64,000 nt of DNA from Pyropia yezoensis (lineage: Eukaryota; Rhodophyta; Bangiophyceae; Bangiales; Bangiaceae): NCBI GenBank assembly GCA_009829735.1, contig CM020618.1:13436568-13500567 (forward strand). The letters are read 5' to 3'. Positions within the stretch are counted from its first letter, which is position 1, and each line of letters begins with the position of its first letter. Below the pieces are notes generated by a model. The model had not been told where the DNA came from, did no database searches, and was given only the letters and a program-made list of their open reading frames with translations. Positions 20,575-29,998 of this stretch are shown piece by piece. A program made the position numbers and the translations under genes.

Positions 20575-22546
20575 CTAGTGTCTATTCTACCGTGGGCATC
20601 ATTTGATGCCCTCGGCATCAATTGATGCCCATTTTCAACCTGTGTTTCCGGTGTGTTCCCGACCTCTCAGGGCAGTTTTGACTGCAGAATCGGACGCAGC
20701 GCCGTCTGTTTGACTTTGGGGGAACTCACGTGCGTCCTAGCCTGCTGAGAACTCGAGTGTCACGAGTTTTCCCGCGTGCGCCAACGGTCCTGCGGGCACA
20801 CACGTTGTCCTCTCGGGGTGGACCGCTGCAGCCCCCCCCCGGCGGTCATTGGCCGTCCTGTCCCCGTCGCGGGTGTGTCCCGCCGCCCCCTCACCTTCCT
20901 CCCCCCCGCCGCCCTCCATCCCACCCCACCCCCCTCCTTTTTTTTTCTCCGCCCACGCCTCGTCGGCGCTTGGTGTTCCCGCTGGTGCCGTCGCCGCCGC
21001 CGCCGCCGCGCGGGCGTTGGGGCGACGGCCGGCGGCGCGACGTGCGCCGCGCGGACGGCCGCCCATCCCGCCGCCCCCCTTGGTCGCCGCCCCGGCGCGG
21101 TCGTTGCTCTCGCCGGGCCGCATCTACCGCGGCGGGGGGGGGGTGTGTGTGGGGGGGGGGGGGGGGGGCGGGGCGGCGGGGGGGGTGTGGGTGGCGGCGG
21201 TGGGTGGGCGGGCGGGAGGGGCGGCAGGCAACAAGGGGGGGGGGAGGGGGGGGGGGGGTCTCTACACGGTGCGTGGACGCGGTCGACGTGCGCGGGGGGG
21301 GTGGGGGGTGAGGGGAGGGGGGGGGGAAGGGCGGCGGCCGTCGTGGGCAGGCCGGTTTGGTCTACTGGCCGTCGGCCGCGGAGGCCGTGGAGGGGGGGGG
21401 TGGGGGGGGGAGGGGGAGATGGGGGTGTCGGTGGGGGTGGGGGGGGCAAGGCCACCGACGCGGCCACCCGCCGCCCGTGCACCCGTAGTCGCAGCGGCGC
21501 ATCTGTCCCCGGCGCGGCAGAGGTTTTTCCTCCCGTGGCCTCGTCGGCTGGCCCCGGGGTGAGCGGGGGCACCCCCGCGTAGGCCCTCAGAGGGGGAGGG
21601 GATGGTACAGGCCGTGCCGCTAGACGCGGCTGCCGCGGCGCGCTCGCGGCTGCTGCTGCTCCAGCTGGAGCTGGCGCCGGCCAGCGGCAATGCCGGCAAC
21701 GCGGCGGCGGCGGCGGCAGGCAGCTGGCGGCCAAGAGCGGCCGCCACAGACCCCACCACGTCCGCGGCGGCAGTGCACGGCGGCCAGGGTAGGGGGGGGG
21801 CGGGGGGGGGGGGGGAAGGCGGGAGGTGAGAGGGATTCCCATCTTTTCAGCCCATGATGCGAATGGTGGGGGTGCTCGGGGGGTGCAAAACAGTTGAGCA
21901 CACTTCCCAGGTGTGAGGGTCAGCGGGAAGGGTGACGGGCCTTCGGCTGACCCGTCGACCGGCCTGTCCAGATATTCAATCAAGGATGCCCCGACCGCAT
22001 CCTCTTTCCCTGCCACGAGGCCCAGCTCGAGGATGCCACCAGACAGACAGGGGCGTGTCCGAAGTCATTTAGGGAGGGGGCCGACCTGGACCTGTTGATG
22101 ACGTTGGAGGGCGGGGCCAGACTCTCGAGAGTCCGCTCGTACGCAGGACTCCGGTGGCCTCTTCACAAGGACGAGAGCACCCTGGAATTGTCATGGAGGG
22201 AGTGGTCGGGGGTCGCGTGTGCTCCCTTCGTGAAGCGTGATGCTGTCCGTGTCATTCTGTTGGCCTCCCTCGACCAGTCAAAACCCGCGCAAGAAGAGGA
22301 GATCGGAAGCAGAGGGCACGCAAAAGGTGCAAACATACTGAACCGTCAGCGAGCGCCGCGTCAATGTGCCCAGGACGCCTGCTACTGGCCAAAAACGGAA
22401 GAAGCGCTTCACATGTAGGCCTCCAGAATGCGATTTTCCTATGCCGGCGACCTAGAATCGGCGATCTTGGGGTCCCGGATCCCGGGCATCATTTGATGCC
22501 CAGCCGGGCATCATTTGATGCCCAGATCCGGTAGAATAGACACTAG
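20575..22546. mobile_element. Non-autonomous DNA transposon with 18-bp TIRs and doubled palindromes
   Basis: The ends are perfect inverted repeats: CTAGTGTCTATTCTACCG (20575-20592) and its complement at 22529-22546. Just inside each end sit two near-palindromes: GGGCATCATTTGATGCCC and GGCATCAATTGATGCC on the left (about 20594-20630), and two copies of GGGCATCATTTGATGCCC on the right (22484-22501 and 22506-22523). The outermost CTAG could be a 4-bp target duplication, or the TA inside it a 2-bp one. The inside is G/C homopolymer-rich and encodes nothing recognisable; frames on both strands are Pro/Gly/Arg artefacts. The superfamily is not assigned. Confidence 0.75.
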
Positions 22547-23044
22547 ACCCCAGCGCGCAACAAGAGGGGCAAGGTCTGCTAGTGACAAGTGAATGGCAAG
22601 TGTGATCAATGGAAGCCCCCCTCCCCGAGAGGGGCTTATAGCGAAGCCCTCTAAGAGGGTCCTACACTATCACTGATGAACCGTGCGACCATTGCCCCCG
22701 CCGTCGCCGGCAGGGCTCGTCGCTGTGCGAGAATAGGCAGTGGCCCCGTCCAGAGCCCTCACCGAGACGAGTTTGGTCGTCGCCCGGACAGGGTTGGTAG
22801 TACCGCCACCGCCTCCACGGCCTCCACCGCCTCCACCTCCTCCACCGTCACCGCCACCGCCTTCACCGCCTCCACCGCCACCGCCTCCACCGCCACCGCC
22901 TACACCGCCACCGCCAGGACTGTCCGACACAAGCCACGGCGGGTGCCACTCCGATGCCGTGTCTCGGGACCACTGGGCAGTAGCCGCCAGAGGCCGACGA
23001 GGGTGACAGTTGCGGAAAAAGGGAAACCTAAACCGCCCCAGCAA
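22547..23044 (-). ncRNA. Candidate guide-RNA (omegaRNA-like) region 3' of Fanzor
   Basis: The 498 bp between the Fanzor stop and the next element carry no supported gene. Two tandem hairpins lie at 22613-22637 (AAGCCCC...GGGGCTT arms) and 22647-22659 (CCCTCT/AGAGGG). An imperfect CCGCCTCCA-type triplet repeat runs at 22797-22918. In the family the guide RNA overlaps or follows the nuclease 3' end, so its position is predicted here by analogy only. Confidence 0.35.
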
Positions 23045-24808
23045 TTAACTGACCGCCACCTGCGCGATATCGCGCGCCGCGTTCCTGTCCCGGTTGAGGT
23101 ACAGCCGACCACAGTCAGGGTTGACACACTTCTCCACGGACCAGCAAGCCAGCACGTCATAGCCGCCAGAGCGCTTGCCACTGACCAGAATCTCGGCCAA
23201 CCGCTCCCGCGCCTCGCCGGCATCGCGCTCCTCTGCCCTTACTCGCGGCGTCAGGTACTGTGAGGAGCACCCCCCGCGGTCGTCGCATCCGCGACGCCCC
23301 TTGGCCGCCCGTCGCCGGCGCACCGCCACCTTGCGCTTGCCGCCGTCTGCGTCACCAAGCGCCTGCGCCGCGCACTGCGCCACGTTGATGACCTGCCGCC
23401 TGTCATCCGGGGAGAGGTCGGTGGGGTAGACGAGCACCAGCCGACAGTGACAGTCGGCACAGGTCTGCGACGAGTTGTACTCGTCTTGGGTGGCGAGGAA
23501 GCACCCCCGCGCCACGCGGCGCCTCAAGGCGGTCGCCCCACCCCTCGTCGCTGCTGCCCCCCACACCACCAAGACGGCCTTGCCGTCCACGATGCGGCGA
23601 CCATACTCGCCGCTCAGATCCCGTGCGACTTTGGCCGCGAACCGTCCACGCTGCACATGGCGGTGGACGCGGGCCTTGCGCAGCGGCCGCAGCGCGTCTT
23701 TGCCATAGGCGCCAGCATAGTCGTCAGTGCTGCGAGCGGCAGCCCAGGTCAACGCGTCTGCCGACCAGTCCAGCAAAGTCGGCTGCTTGAGGGACGTACC
23801 CTCAAAGACATCCTCTGGGGTGGCCTCGGAGCCGGCTGGCCGGCTGCCCTCCCACACCGCCCGCCACGAGGCCTGCGCCCTTGCCATAATCTCGCCGCCC
23901 GACTGCTCGGCATGCGCAGCACTGCTCACAGACATTGTTGCCCCCCGAGGCGGACAAGTGGGGGGGCGTGATGGCGGGTGTCGGCGCCGTCTCTGCCACC
24001 GTCGTCGACAGGCGCCCTCGCCGTGCGCCCCGGCAGTGCCTTCGGCCCTCGCTGACCGCATTGCCTCTGCACACAGCGTGTCAATTAGCCACGCAGATGA
24101 GCCTGTCTGGGAGAGCTCCTCCCGCACCTCCTTGAGGAGGTCGGCACGTGTCACCCGCCTGGCCGTTGCCACGGGTCCCCGGTGCTTGCCCTGCGACCGT
24201 CGGCGCAGCCGGCCTCGGGAGACCTTGCCCGCCGCTGCCACGGTACCACCACCGGCAGCACCACCACTCGCACTCGCGACGCCTCGACCCACCCCCCCTG
24301 CCAAAGATGCATTGCTGCTGACGTTGAACGGCCCCACCACACTGGGGACGGACTCGCCAGCGACAGCGGTGGCCGCCGCGTCGTTTTCCACAGCCGAGGA
24401 TGGCAGCGTCTTGGGCTTTTTCCGGGTCCTGCGTACGACACACAGGGGCGGCAGGGCTGCCCGCCTTGCTTCTGCCGCCGTCTTGATCGCCTGGGCTTGC
24501 GACGGTGAGGCGAAAGCGGCGGCCAGCCGGATCAGAGCGCGCGCCGCCCGCGCCAGGGAGTGGGCTGCGACCGTCCATGCCCGCTCCGACCGGTACGCAA
24601 ACACGTGTGGCGACGGGACGACGACAAGGTCGGGATCCAGGCCCAGGGAGTAGGCCGTGTAGATGTCATTGACCCCCGGGTCCACGCCCACCACACACTT
24701 CTTAGCCGACCCTTCAAGGGGCAGCCCCATGGCGGCCGCGTGGTGTTCCAGGCTCGTCACCCCGCCGCGCGACTTGGTCCCGTTGCCGTCTCGCAGTCGT
24801 CGGGCCTG
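23045..24808 (-). CDS. Fanzor nuclease, RuvC and zinc-ribbon part
   Basis: This is the C-terminal, catalytic part of the Fanzor. RuvC-I is VVGVDPGVND (Asp codon 24680-24682). The glutamate of the rearranged Fanzor active site is in DEYNSSQTC (codon 23480-23482). RuvC-III is NRDRNAARDI (Asp codon 23087-23089). A zinc ribbon is formed by CADC after the glutamate and CVNPDC before RuvC-III. All expected catalytic and zinc residues are present. Between RuvC-I and the rest is an Ala/Arg-rich insert with KSRG/RRRSQGKHRG basic patches. The open frame's first possible start is a GTG at 24758-24760, so it is probably not translated alone. It continues in frame past a TAA at 24809 into the preceding segment. 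Single-copy here; likely nuclear. Confidence 0.82.
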   Translation of the reverse strand, partial: QARRLRDGNGTKSRGGVTSLEHHAAAMGLPLEGSAKKCVVGVDPGVNDIYTAYSLGLDPDLVVVPSPHVFAYRSERAWTVAAHSLARAARALIRLAAAFASPSQAQAIKTAAEARRAALPPLCVVRRTRKKPKTLPSSAVENDAAATAVAGESVPSVVGPFNVSSNASLAGGVGRGVASASGGAAGGGTVAAAGKVSRGRLRRRSQGKHRGPVATARRVTRADLLKEVREELSQTGSSAWLIDTLCAEAMRSARAEGTAGAHGEGACRRRWQRRRRHPPSRPPTCPPRGATMSVSSAAHAEQSGGEIMARAQASWRAVWEGSRPAGSEATPEDVFEGTSLKQPTLLDWSADALTWAAARSTDDYAGAYGKDALRPLRKARVHRHVQRGRFAAKVARDLSGEYGRRIVDGKAVLVVWGAAATRGGATALRRRVARGCFLATQDEYNSSQTCADCHCRLVLVYPTDLSPDDRRQVINVAQCAAQALGDADGGKRKVAVRRRRAAKGRRGCDDRGGCSSQYLTPRVRAEERDAGEARERLAEILVSGKRSGGYDVLACWSVEKCVNPDCGRLYLNRDRNAARDIAQVAVS

Positions 24809-25312
24809 TTACGCTTGCGCGGCCGCCACCTCGGCCGCGTCGGCGGGCCGCTCCAGCGTAAAGACGATACCCGTCCCGTCAGTAACCACGTACGGGCAAA
24901 AGCGGGACCGCCTTGTACGAACCCCGGCCATGGTGGCCAGCTTGGCGACACCGGCGCTCCCATTCGTGCCGCGACTTACCGCCCACAGGGTGTGCACCTC
25001 GCCGAGCCCCGGGTGTGAGACCAGTTGAGCCCGCTCCATCGCCCGCCGCAGCAGCGCCGGGGTGCCGTGCGTGTAGCGGCACAGGTCGGGTGCCAGGCGC
25101 GGAAAGACCGCATACGACGCGCGCTTCCGCGACAAGAGCAGCCGCTGCAACTCAATGAGGAGGGGAAGGAAAAGCAGCCAGCACCCCCGGCGGCGCGTCT
25201 CGGGGAGGGTGATGGCCAGCTCTGCGCCGAACTTAATGGACAGCACCCGCGAAAAGACATCCTTGAGGTCTGCGGCGATCCGCTGCTGTACGAGGGGTGG
25301 CGCCCCCGCCGG
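24809..25312 (-). CDS. Fanzor middle segment
   Basis: Same frame as the RuvC part. It reads QQRIAADLKDVFSRVLS, then ELQRLLLSRKRASYAVFPRL and CPYVVTDGTGIVFTLERP. Fanzor proteins keep such a helical block with a 'favfPr' motif and a 'tDG..v' strand just before RuvC-I, so order and content fit. It is bounded by a TAA at 24809 and a TAG at 25313. It has no convincing start of its own. Confidence 0.65.
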   Translation of the reverse strand, partial: PAGAPPLVQQRIAADLKDVFSRVLSIKFGAELAITLPETRRRGCWLLFLPLLIELQRLLLSRKRASYAVFPRLAPDLCRYTHGTPALLRRAMERAQLVSHPGLGEVHTLWAVSRGTNGSAGVAKLATMAGVRTRRSRFCPYVVTDGTGIVFTLERPADAAEVAAAQA

Positions 25313-26023
25313 CTACGAGCTGTCCTTGACCTCGTCGGCACCCCCCATCATCGTGTCGGCGATGAACCGCGTGAGCTTGCCGCGGACGGCGCGACGCTCA
25401 CGGTCTTGAGCGCGGCCTGCACGGGTGGACGCCTGCGCTTGCGCCTGTGCGATCGAGGGTGGATGCGCTAGCAGCCCGACCGCTTGCAGGGCGTCATCGA
25501 CCATCACCTTGGCAAGGCACGTCACTGCTGTCTTTGCCGTCCGTGCCACGTGCATCGAGATGGTCGTGGCCGCCGTCTTGAACGCAAGGGCATCGCCCGG
25601 GCCTGGAAGGTCCTTGCTGCAGGGCAGCGACGCCTCTTCTTGAACCGTAGACAAGAAGCGGGCAAAGGCGGTTGCAAACGCCGTGCCGCCCAGCCCGTCG
25701 CCGGCAAAGACCGACTCCAGGGGCTGATTTGCCGGGAGAGTCTGGCAGCTACCAGGGAGCTCGCCGTCGGGCCTCTCTGCCACCGCTGCGCCGCGACACG
25801 AGGTTGCCGCCGCGGCCCACCTGAACTGTGGCGGGTGGCTGCCGCTTGCCAGCGCCAAGGGTAGGGCGTCAACAAACTCCTGCATGGAGGCACTCGCCTG
25901 GTAGACTGACCGGAGAGCATACTCAATGCCCAATGTCACGAGGTTCCTGTGGCGGGTGGCCGCTACGTCCAGTGACTCGAGCGCGTAGCCTAGCGCCTGG
26001 GCCACCGCCGGGTCCCCGACCGT
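25313..26023 (-). CDS. Fanzor N-terminal helical segment
   Basis: Same frame again. It includes FKTAATTISMHVARTAKTAV, then VRGKLTRFIADTMMGG near its end, resembling the N-terminal recognition helices of Fanzor1-type proteins. Before that come unremarkable Ala/Ser-rich stretches. It ends at the TAG at 25313; upstream is the zinc-knuckle segment, joined through the TAG at 26024. The linking residues are open and without a start. Confidence 0.55.
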   Translation of the reverse strand, partial: TVGDPAVAQALGYALESLDVAATRHRNLVTLGIEYALRSVYQASASMQEFVDALPLALASGSHPPQFRWAAAATSCRGAAVAERPDGELPGSCQTLPANQPLESVFAGDGLGGTAFATAFARFLSTVQEEASLPCSKDLPGPGDALAFKTAATTISMHVARTAKTAVTCLAKVMVDDALQAVGLLAHPPSIAQAQAQASTRAGRAQDRERRAVRGKLTRFIADTMMGGADEVKDSS

Positions 26024-26806
26024 CTAGCGCGGCCGCGTCGGCGGCCCACCCCGACCACCATTGTTGTTGACGCTGGTGGCGCGATCTGCCGCCGCCCCCC
26101 CGAATGGAGCCGCCGCCAGGGGGCGGGTCGCCCCAACGCGAGCCAGTGCGAGTAGGACCGAGGTGTGCACCTTGTGCTCGCCCATGGCGTACGGGTCGGC
26201 AGCGTCGACACTGAGACCCCGGTCGCCCCCGACGGGGACCGCCGGGCAGGTGCGCGCCGTGTGCCCAGTCTGGTGACACTTGCCGCAAGGCGGGGCCTTG
26301 CGGCCCGGCTTGCGCGCCGCACCGTCTGCCGTGGCCGTCGGTACGCTGGCCTTGACCGCCGCGGCGTGTGCCGCGACCACGTGCATCTGTGAGTCACAAG
26401 TGCGTACGTAGTGACCCGCCAAGCCGCACCGGGAGCACTTGCGCCTCCCCGCGCTGGTCGTGTGGCTCACGGCAGCGTCACCGTGTGCGGGCTCCTCTGC
26501 AGTTGGACGAGCGGAGACCCGGGCCGGCGGCGTCGCACGGGCTGCCAGGCCACGGGCAGCCTGGCCAGCTGCGGCCGCCGCTGTGCCCGCCCGGTCAGCC
26601 ATCTCTTCCATCTCGGCGGGCACAGCGCCCTGTTGGCGGTCGAAAAAGTCGGCCACCGCCTTGGCCGTCGCCACAACACGCTGCGACACGCGGGCAGTTG
26701 CATCCACAGCGTTGTCGTTCGTAGAGGGGACACTGTCGGCAGGCGCGGGCTCACCCTGTGGCACACCTTTCCCGATGGACGTGAGAGAGTCCTGGGACTG
26801 GGCCAG
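26024..26806 (-). CDS. Twin CCHC zinc-knuckle segment upstream of Fanzor
   Basis: Two knuckles are visible: CSRCGLAGHYVRTC and CGKCHQTGHTARTC, both C-x2-C-x4-H-x4-C, separated by an Ala/Lys-rich spacer. CCHC knuckles bind single-stranded nucleic acid. The segment lies in the same frame as the Fanzor parts, separated from them only by the TAG at 26024, and it continues 5' past the TAG at 26807. It may be the N-terminal part of one long Fanzor polypeptide, or a separate accessory protein of the element (gag-like knuckles occur in many transposons). Confidence 0.6.
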   Translation of the reverse strand: MAQSQDSLTSIGKGVPQGEPAPADSVPSTNDNAVDATARVSQRVVATAKAVADFFDRQQGAVPAEMEEMADRAGTAAAAAGQAARGLAARATPPARVSARPTAEEPAHGDAAVSHTTSAGRRKCSRCGLAGHYVRTCDSQMHVVAAHAAAVKASVPTATADGAARKPGRKAPPCGKCHQTGHTARTCPAVPVGGDRGLSVDAADPYAMGEHKVHTSVLLALARVGATRPLAAAPFGGAAADRATSVNNNGGRGGPPTRPR

Positions 26807-27670
26807 CTAGGCTTGGAGGTCCGACCACCCCATCTCTTGCGCCGCCGCCATCGCCCCAGCCATCTCGTGCGCAGCTCCTCCGACGGCTCCCTGTGGCGCC
26901 TTGCGCTGCGTCGCCACATCACCGTCGGCGGGGGGCGCCTTTCCCCCCCCCCCCCGCGTCCTCGTCATCCGCCGTCGGTTCACCGTCGTTGCGGTGCCTC
27001 TTGCTGGCACGGGGAGGACGGGCGGAAGGTGCAGCTACAGCGCCTGCCCCCGCCCCGGTCGGCACGCTTGGCGCGCCGTCCGTCACGCACGCAGCGTCGT
27101 GGACGGCTCCTGCCAGAGTGCAGCTGCGCTCGAGAAGTAGAGGCCGTGGATGGACGGGCCCGACCAGCCGACTGGCCGCCACCAGGGTGCGCAGCGCAAT
27201 CTCATCAGGCCAGTCCTCCACGTTGGTGACCGGACACTCTCCTGGCGCTCGGGCCGTGTGCCATTGCCGTTGCCGCTGTCATTGTCGCCAGCAGACCCTA
27301 CCCCGTCTTGCTCTGCCACAGCGTGAATGTTGATGCCGTTTTCGACGACAGTCGCATCCGCGTGACTGTTTTTAAAGCCGCCATCCTCTTCCAGAGAGTC
27401 ATTGTCGTCCTCAAAAAGACTGGGAGCGTCAGCGCCTCGGTCGAGTGATGCAGCGTGGACGGCGGGGAAGCCGCTGCTCTCCCCACTGCCGCAGGTGCAC
27501 GCCCCACCACACCCGTCACCGCCACCGGCATCTTCGTTGCCACCACCATCGTCGTCGCCATCGTCGTCGCCCAAGGGCACCTCCTCGTCACTCGTGTTCC
27601 AGTCGTTTAGCGCGGTGGCCCGAGGAGATCCACCCAACCCATCGTCATCGTCGTCACTGTACTCGGACAT
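26807..27670 (-). CDS. Acidic N-terminal segment of the Fanzor locus
   Basis: A likely start is the ATG at 27670: MSEYSDDDDDGLGGSPRAT, followed by Asp/Glu/Gly-rich sequence to about 27240. From about 27235 the better-looking protein is one frame over (NVEDWPDEIALRTLVAASRL). It returns to the Fanzor frame at the C run 26941-26956 (read HEMAGAMAAAQEMGWSDLQA). Two frame changes, one at a homopolymer, suggest run-length errors, small introns or decay. No domain is recognised. Confidence 0.4.
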
Positions 27671-28332
27671 GACGCGTCCACGAGACGCCAAGAGGCAGAT
27701 GTCGGGGGGGGGGGGGGGAGGGAATGGAAGAGGTGACGGAAGGGGGGCGGGGGGGGGGGGGAGGGAACGGAAGACGTGACGGGAGGGGGGGGGGGGGGGG
27801 GGGGTCGGGGAGTGGGAGCGCGCACAACTTACTAGCCACCGTCTGCGAGTGTAGCGTAATAGAACCCAGGTTCCCGAAACTACAAGCCGAAAACACACAC
27901 GCAGAGACCACAGTCCGAAGCCCAGGAAGGAACAGGTAGGAGCCCTTGCTGATCCACTCGCCCGCCACGGTACCAGGCTAAGGTAAACAGGACAAAAGCC
28001 CGAGGGAGATGGAACCCAAAGCACTGTTGATTTTACAAGATGGCCACGGGGAGAACCCTGGAGCACCCCTCAAGAACCTCCCCCCCTGGCCCCTCCAGGG
28101 GCCCAGAGCGAGGCCCCCAGAGGGCCCCCCCCGCGGGCCCAGTGCCAGCAAGGCACTGGCCGCTCACCGGGCCAACACACGAAAAGCAAGCGAAATCTCC
28201 CCCCACACAAATGTCAATCCCCATAAAAAACCCAGTGGGAAAAAGGGGAAAGACACGAAATCCCAAGAAAAACAAATGCGAAAAATCAAGCAAATAACCC
28301 GAAGGTCAGTATCGTCACCAACCGACTTTCCT

Positions 28333-28420
28333 CGCTCAAAGCCAGGATTTTGAGCGCAGTTGATCCTATCAAGATACGAGGTCTGGAGCTGAAGTTGACA
28401 TGTGGTTGATACGGGATCAC
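28333..28420 (+). repeat. Short dispersed repeat, copy 1
   Basis: CGCTCAAA...GATTTTGAGCG forms a short inverted repeat (28333-28356), followed by TGATC and GGTTGATACGGG. A diverged copy in the same orientation is at 29999-30098. The family is unknown. Confidence 0.4.
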
Positions 28421-29819
28421 CCGATACGCCCCAGGATGCGACATCAGGTGATAGGAGTGTGATTGACAGCGCCTACACCAATGAAAAAGCAGTATTTCAT
28501 GAGAGGAACACACATCCCAGCAGCAGTCAAACTGGGGTGGACGGCCACTGCGCCGCCGTCCCCCCCGCTACTCCCCGACCCCGCGCTACTCCCGGCCGCG
28601 TAGCGCGAGCCTCCCACGCTACCAGCGCCGCGCACCACCACCACCGGAAGCGTGGGCCCGTGCACCACCACCACCGACAGCGCGGCGCCGCGCACCACCA
28701 TCACTGGCTGCCCGACGCCGCGTGCGGCCTCCACCGGCCCACGCCACCGCCGGGAGCGCGGCGCCAGCCCCCCACGCTGCCGACGCCAAGTACCACCTCG
28801 GCCGGCGGCGCGGCGCTGCGCACCACAGTGGCCGGCGGCGCGACGCGACCACGCATGTCCCCGCCGGCAGCGCGGCACCTCCGCCCACGCCGGCAGGGCG
28901 ACAAACCCGCCCCCCCCCCGCAGGGCCGCCCTCCCGCCCCGCCCAGCAGCACGAAACCGCCACAGCCACTCTCGACCAACAGCGTGACACCCCCGCCCCC
29001 TCCGGCAACGCGGCACCCCCACCCAGCCAGCAGCGCAGCTCTCACGTGAGCGGGGGTGCGCCTCCCAGCACACACAGAAAAGAAAAGATGAATGAGGAAA
29101 AGATACTAAAGCCACAGGAAAAAAAGCATAACACACTGCACAGGGAAAACACGCCACGCGCGTATACGCGCCACGCTAGGCAAAAGAAAAAGCGAGGGGC
29201 ACCACTGCCTCGACGGATCGGCGTTGGTGACGCCGGTCGGCCACCCCCTCCTGACCAGCACCCCCCCCACCCTACCCCACCCCTCCCCACTCCCCCTTCC
29301 AGCCTTCCCCACGTCCGCTCACCATCCCTCCCGTGCTATCCCCCTCCATCTCCCTGCATCCCCTTACGCCTCTCCCCAACGCACACTGCCCACTCCCCAC
29401 GCGGCTCCTCCGCCAGCAGGAGGGAATTCGCCAGCTCCCGCTCCCCGCAGTCACCGCCCAGCGCACATACGTCGTGTAGCGTTCCGCCAGCCGAGGGTCC
29501 GCAGCTGATGGTGGGGCGCCGCCGACAGTCGGCGCCAGAAAAGGTGAAGGCCGGCGATGACCTACGCAGCGATGACAGCGATGACGGTGGTGGCGGTGGC
29601 GGTTGCGGAGGTGGTAGCGGTGACGGTGGCGGCGGTGGCGGCGGTTGTGGTAGCGGTGGCGCAGTGAGGTTGGCGGCAGTGGCGGTGGCGGTGCAAGTGG
29701 TGGCGGAGGAGGAGGAGGGGCGGCCGACTGCTGTGCATCAGCGCCTGCACTGCTGCGTGGGCTGCAGCACAGCCCACAGTGCTGCCCTGGCACACCCAAT
29801 CTTTCGCGCACTTCAGGGC

Positions 29820-29881
29820 GACTGTCTCGCAGTCCCCCAGGCTGCCCCAGGCTGCCTGAGGAGGGGGACTACGAGACAGTC
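29820..29881. repeat. Strong 19-bp hairpin
   Basis: The arms GACTGTCTCGCAGTCCCCC (29820-29838) and GGGGGACTACGAGACAGTC (29863-29881) pair at 18 of 19 positions around a 24-nt loop. It could be a foldback remnant or a structured RNA precursor. No flanking duplication is evident. Confidence 0.7.
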
Positions 29882-29998
29882 CCCTCGGGAGTGTCTGAAC
29901 GCGGCGATAACTGGCAGCCCCAAGCCTGCTGCACCGTCAGCAAGCGCTCCACCCAATGAAATCGCGCCGCTCAGATCGCACTCGCGACTGGGGTCTCT

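Larger units (their letters stand above)
22547..27670 (-). mobile_element. Fanzor (eukaryotic TnpB-like, OMEGA) locus
   Basis: This is the minus-strand locus that includes a Fanzor nuclease and its likely guide-RNA flank. Fanzor proteins are eukaryotic relatives of TnpB; characterised members are RNA-guided DNA nucleases whose guide is made from DNA just past the 3' end of the gene. Here one frame stays open from about 26957 to 23045 except for four stops (26807, 26024, 25313, 24809), and no frame change is needed in that span. Further upstream the same gene seems to continue in shifted frames. The outer limits of the element, any terminal repeats and the target duplication are not determined. 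It lies immediately beside the inverted-repeat element ending at 22546. Confidence 0.72.

Noticed and set aside
20760-22016. 418-codon minus-strand frame inside the inverted-repeat element
   Set aside because: Almost wholly Pro/Ala/Arg from G/C runs, with no transposase motif; frames on the other strand are as long.
22740-23006. Possible CRISPR-like or collagen-like array near the Fanzor (CCGCCTCCA repeats)
   Set aside because: Units are 3-9 bp, imperfect and without spacers; it is a simple triplet-type repeat.
28402-29049. 215-codon plus-strand frame rich in His, Arg and Pro
   Set aside because: The DNA is a degenerate GC-rich tandem repeat, the opposite strand is equally open, and the composition is a by-product of the repeat.
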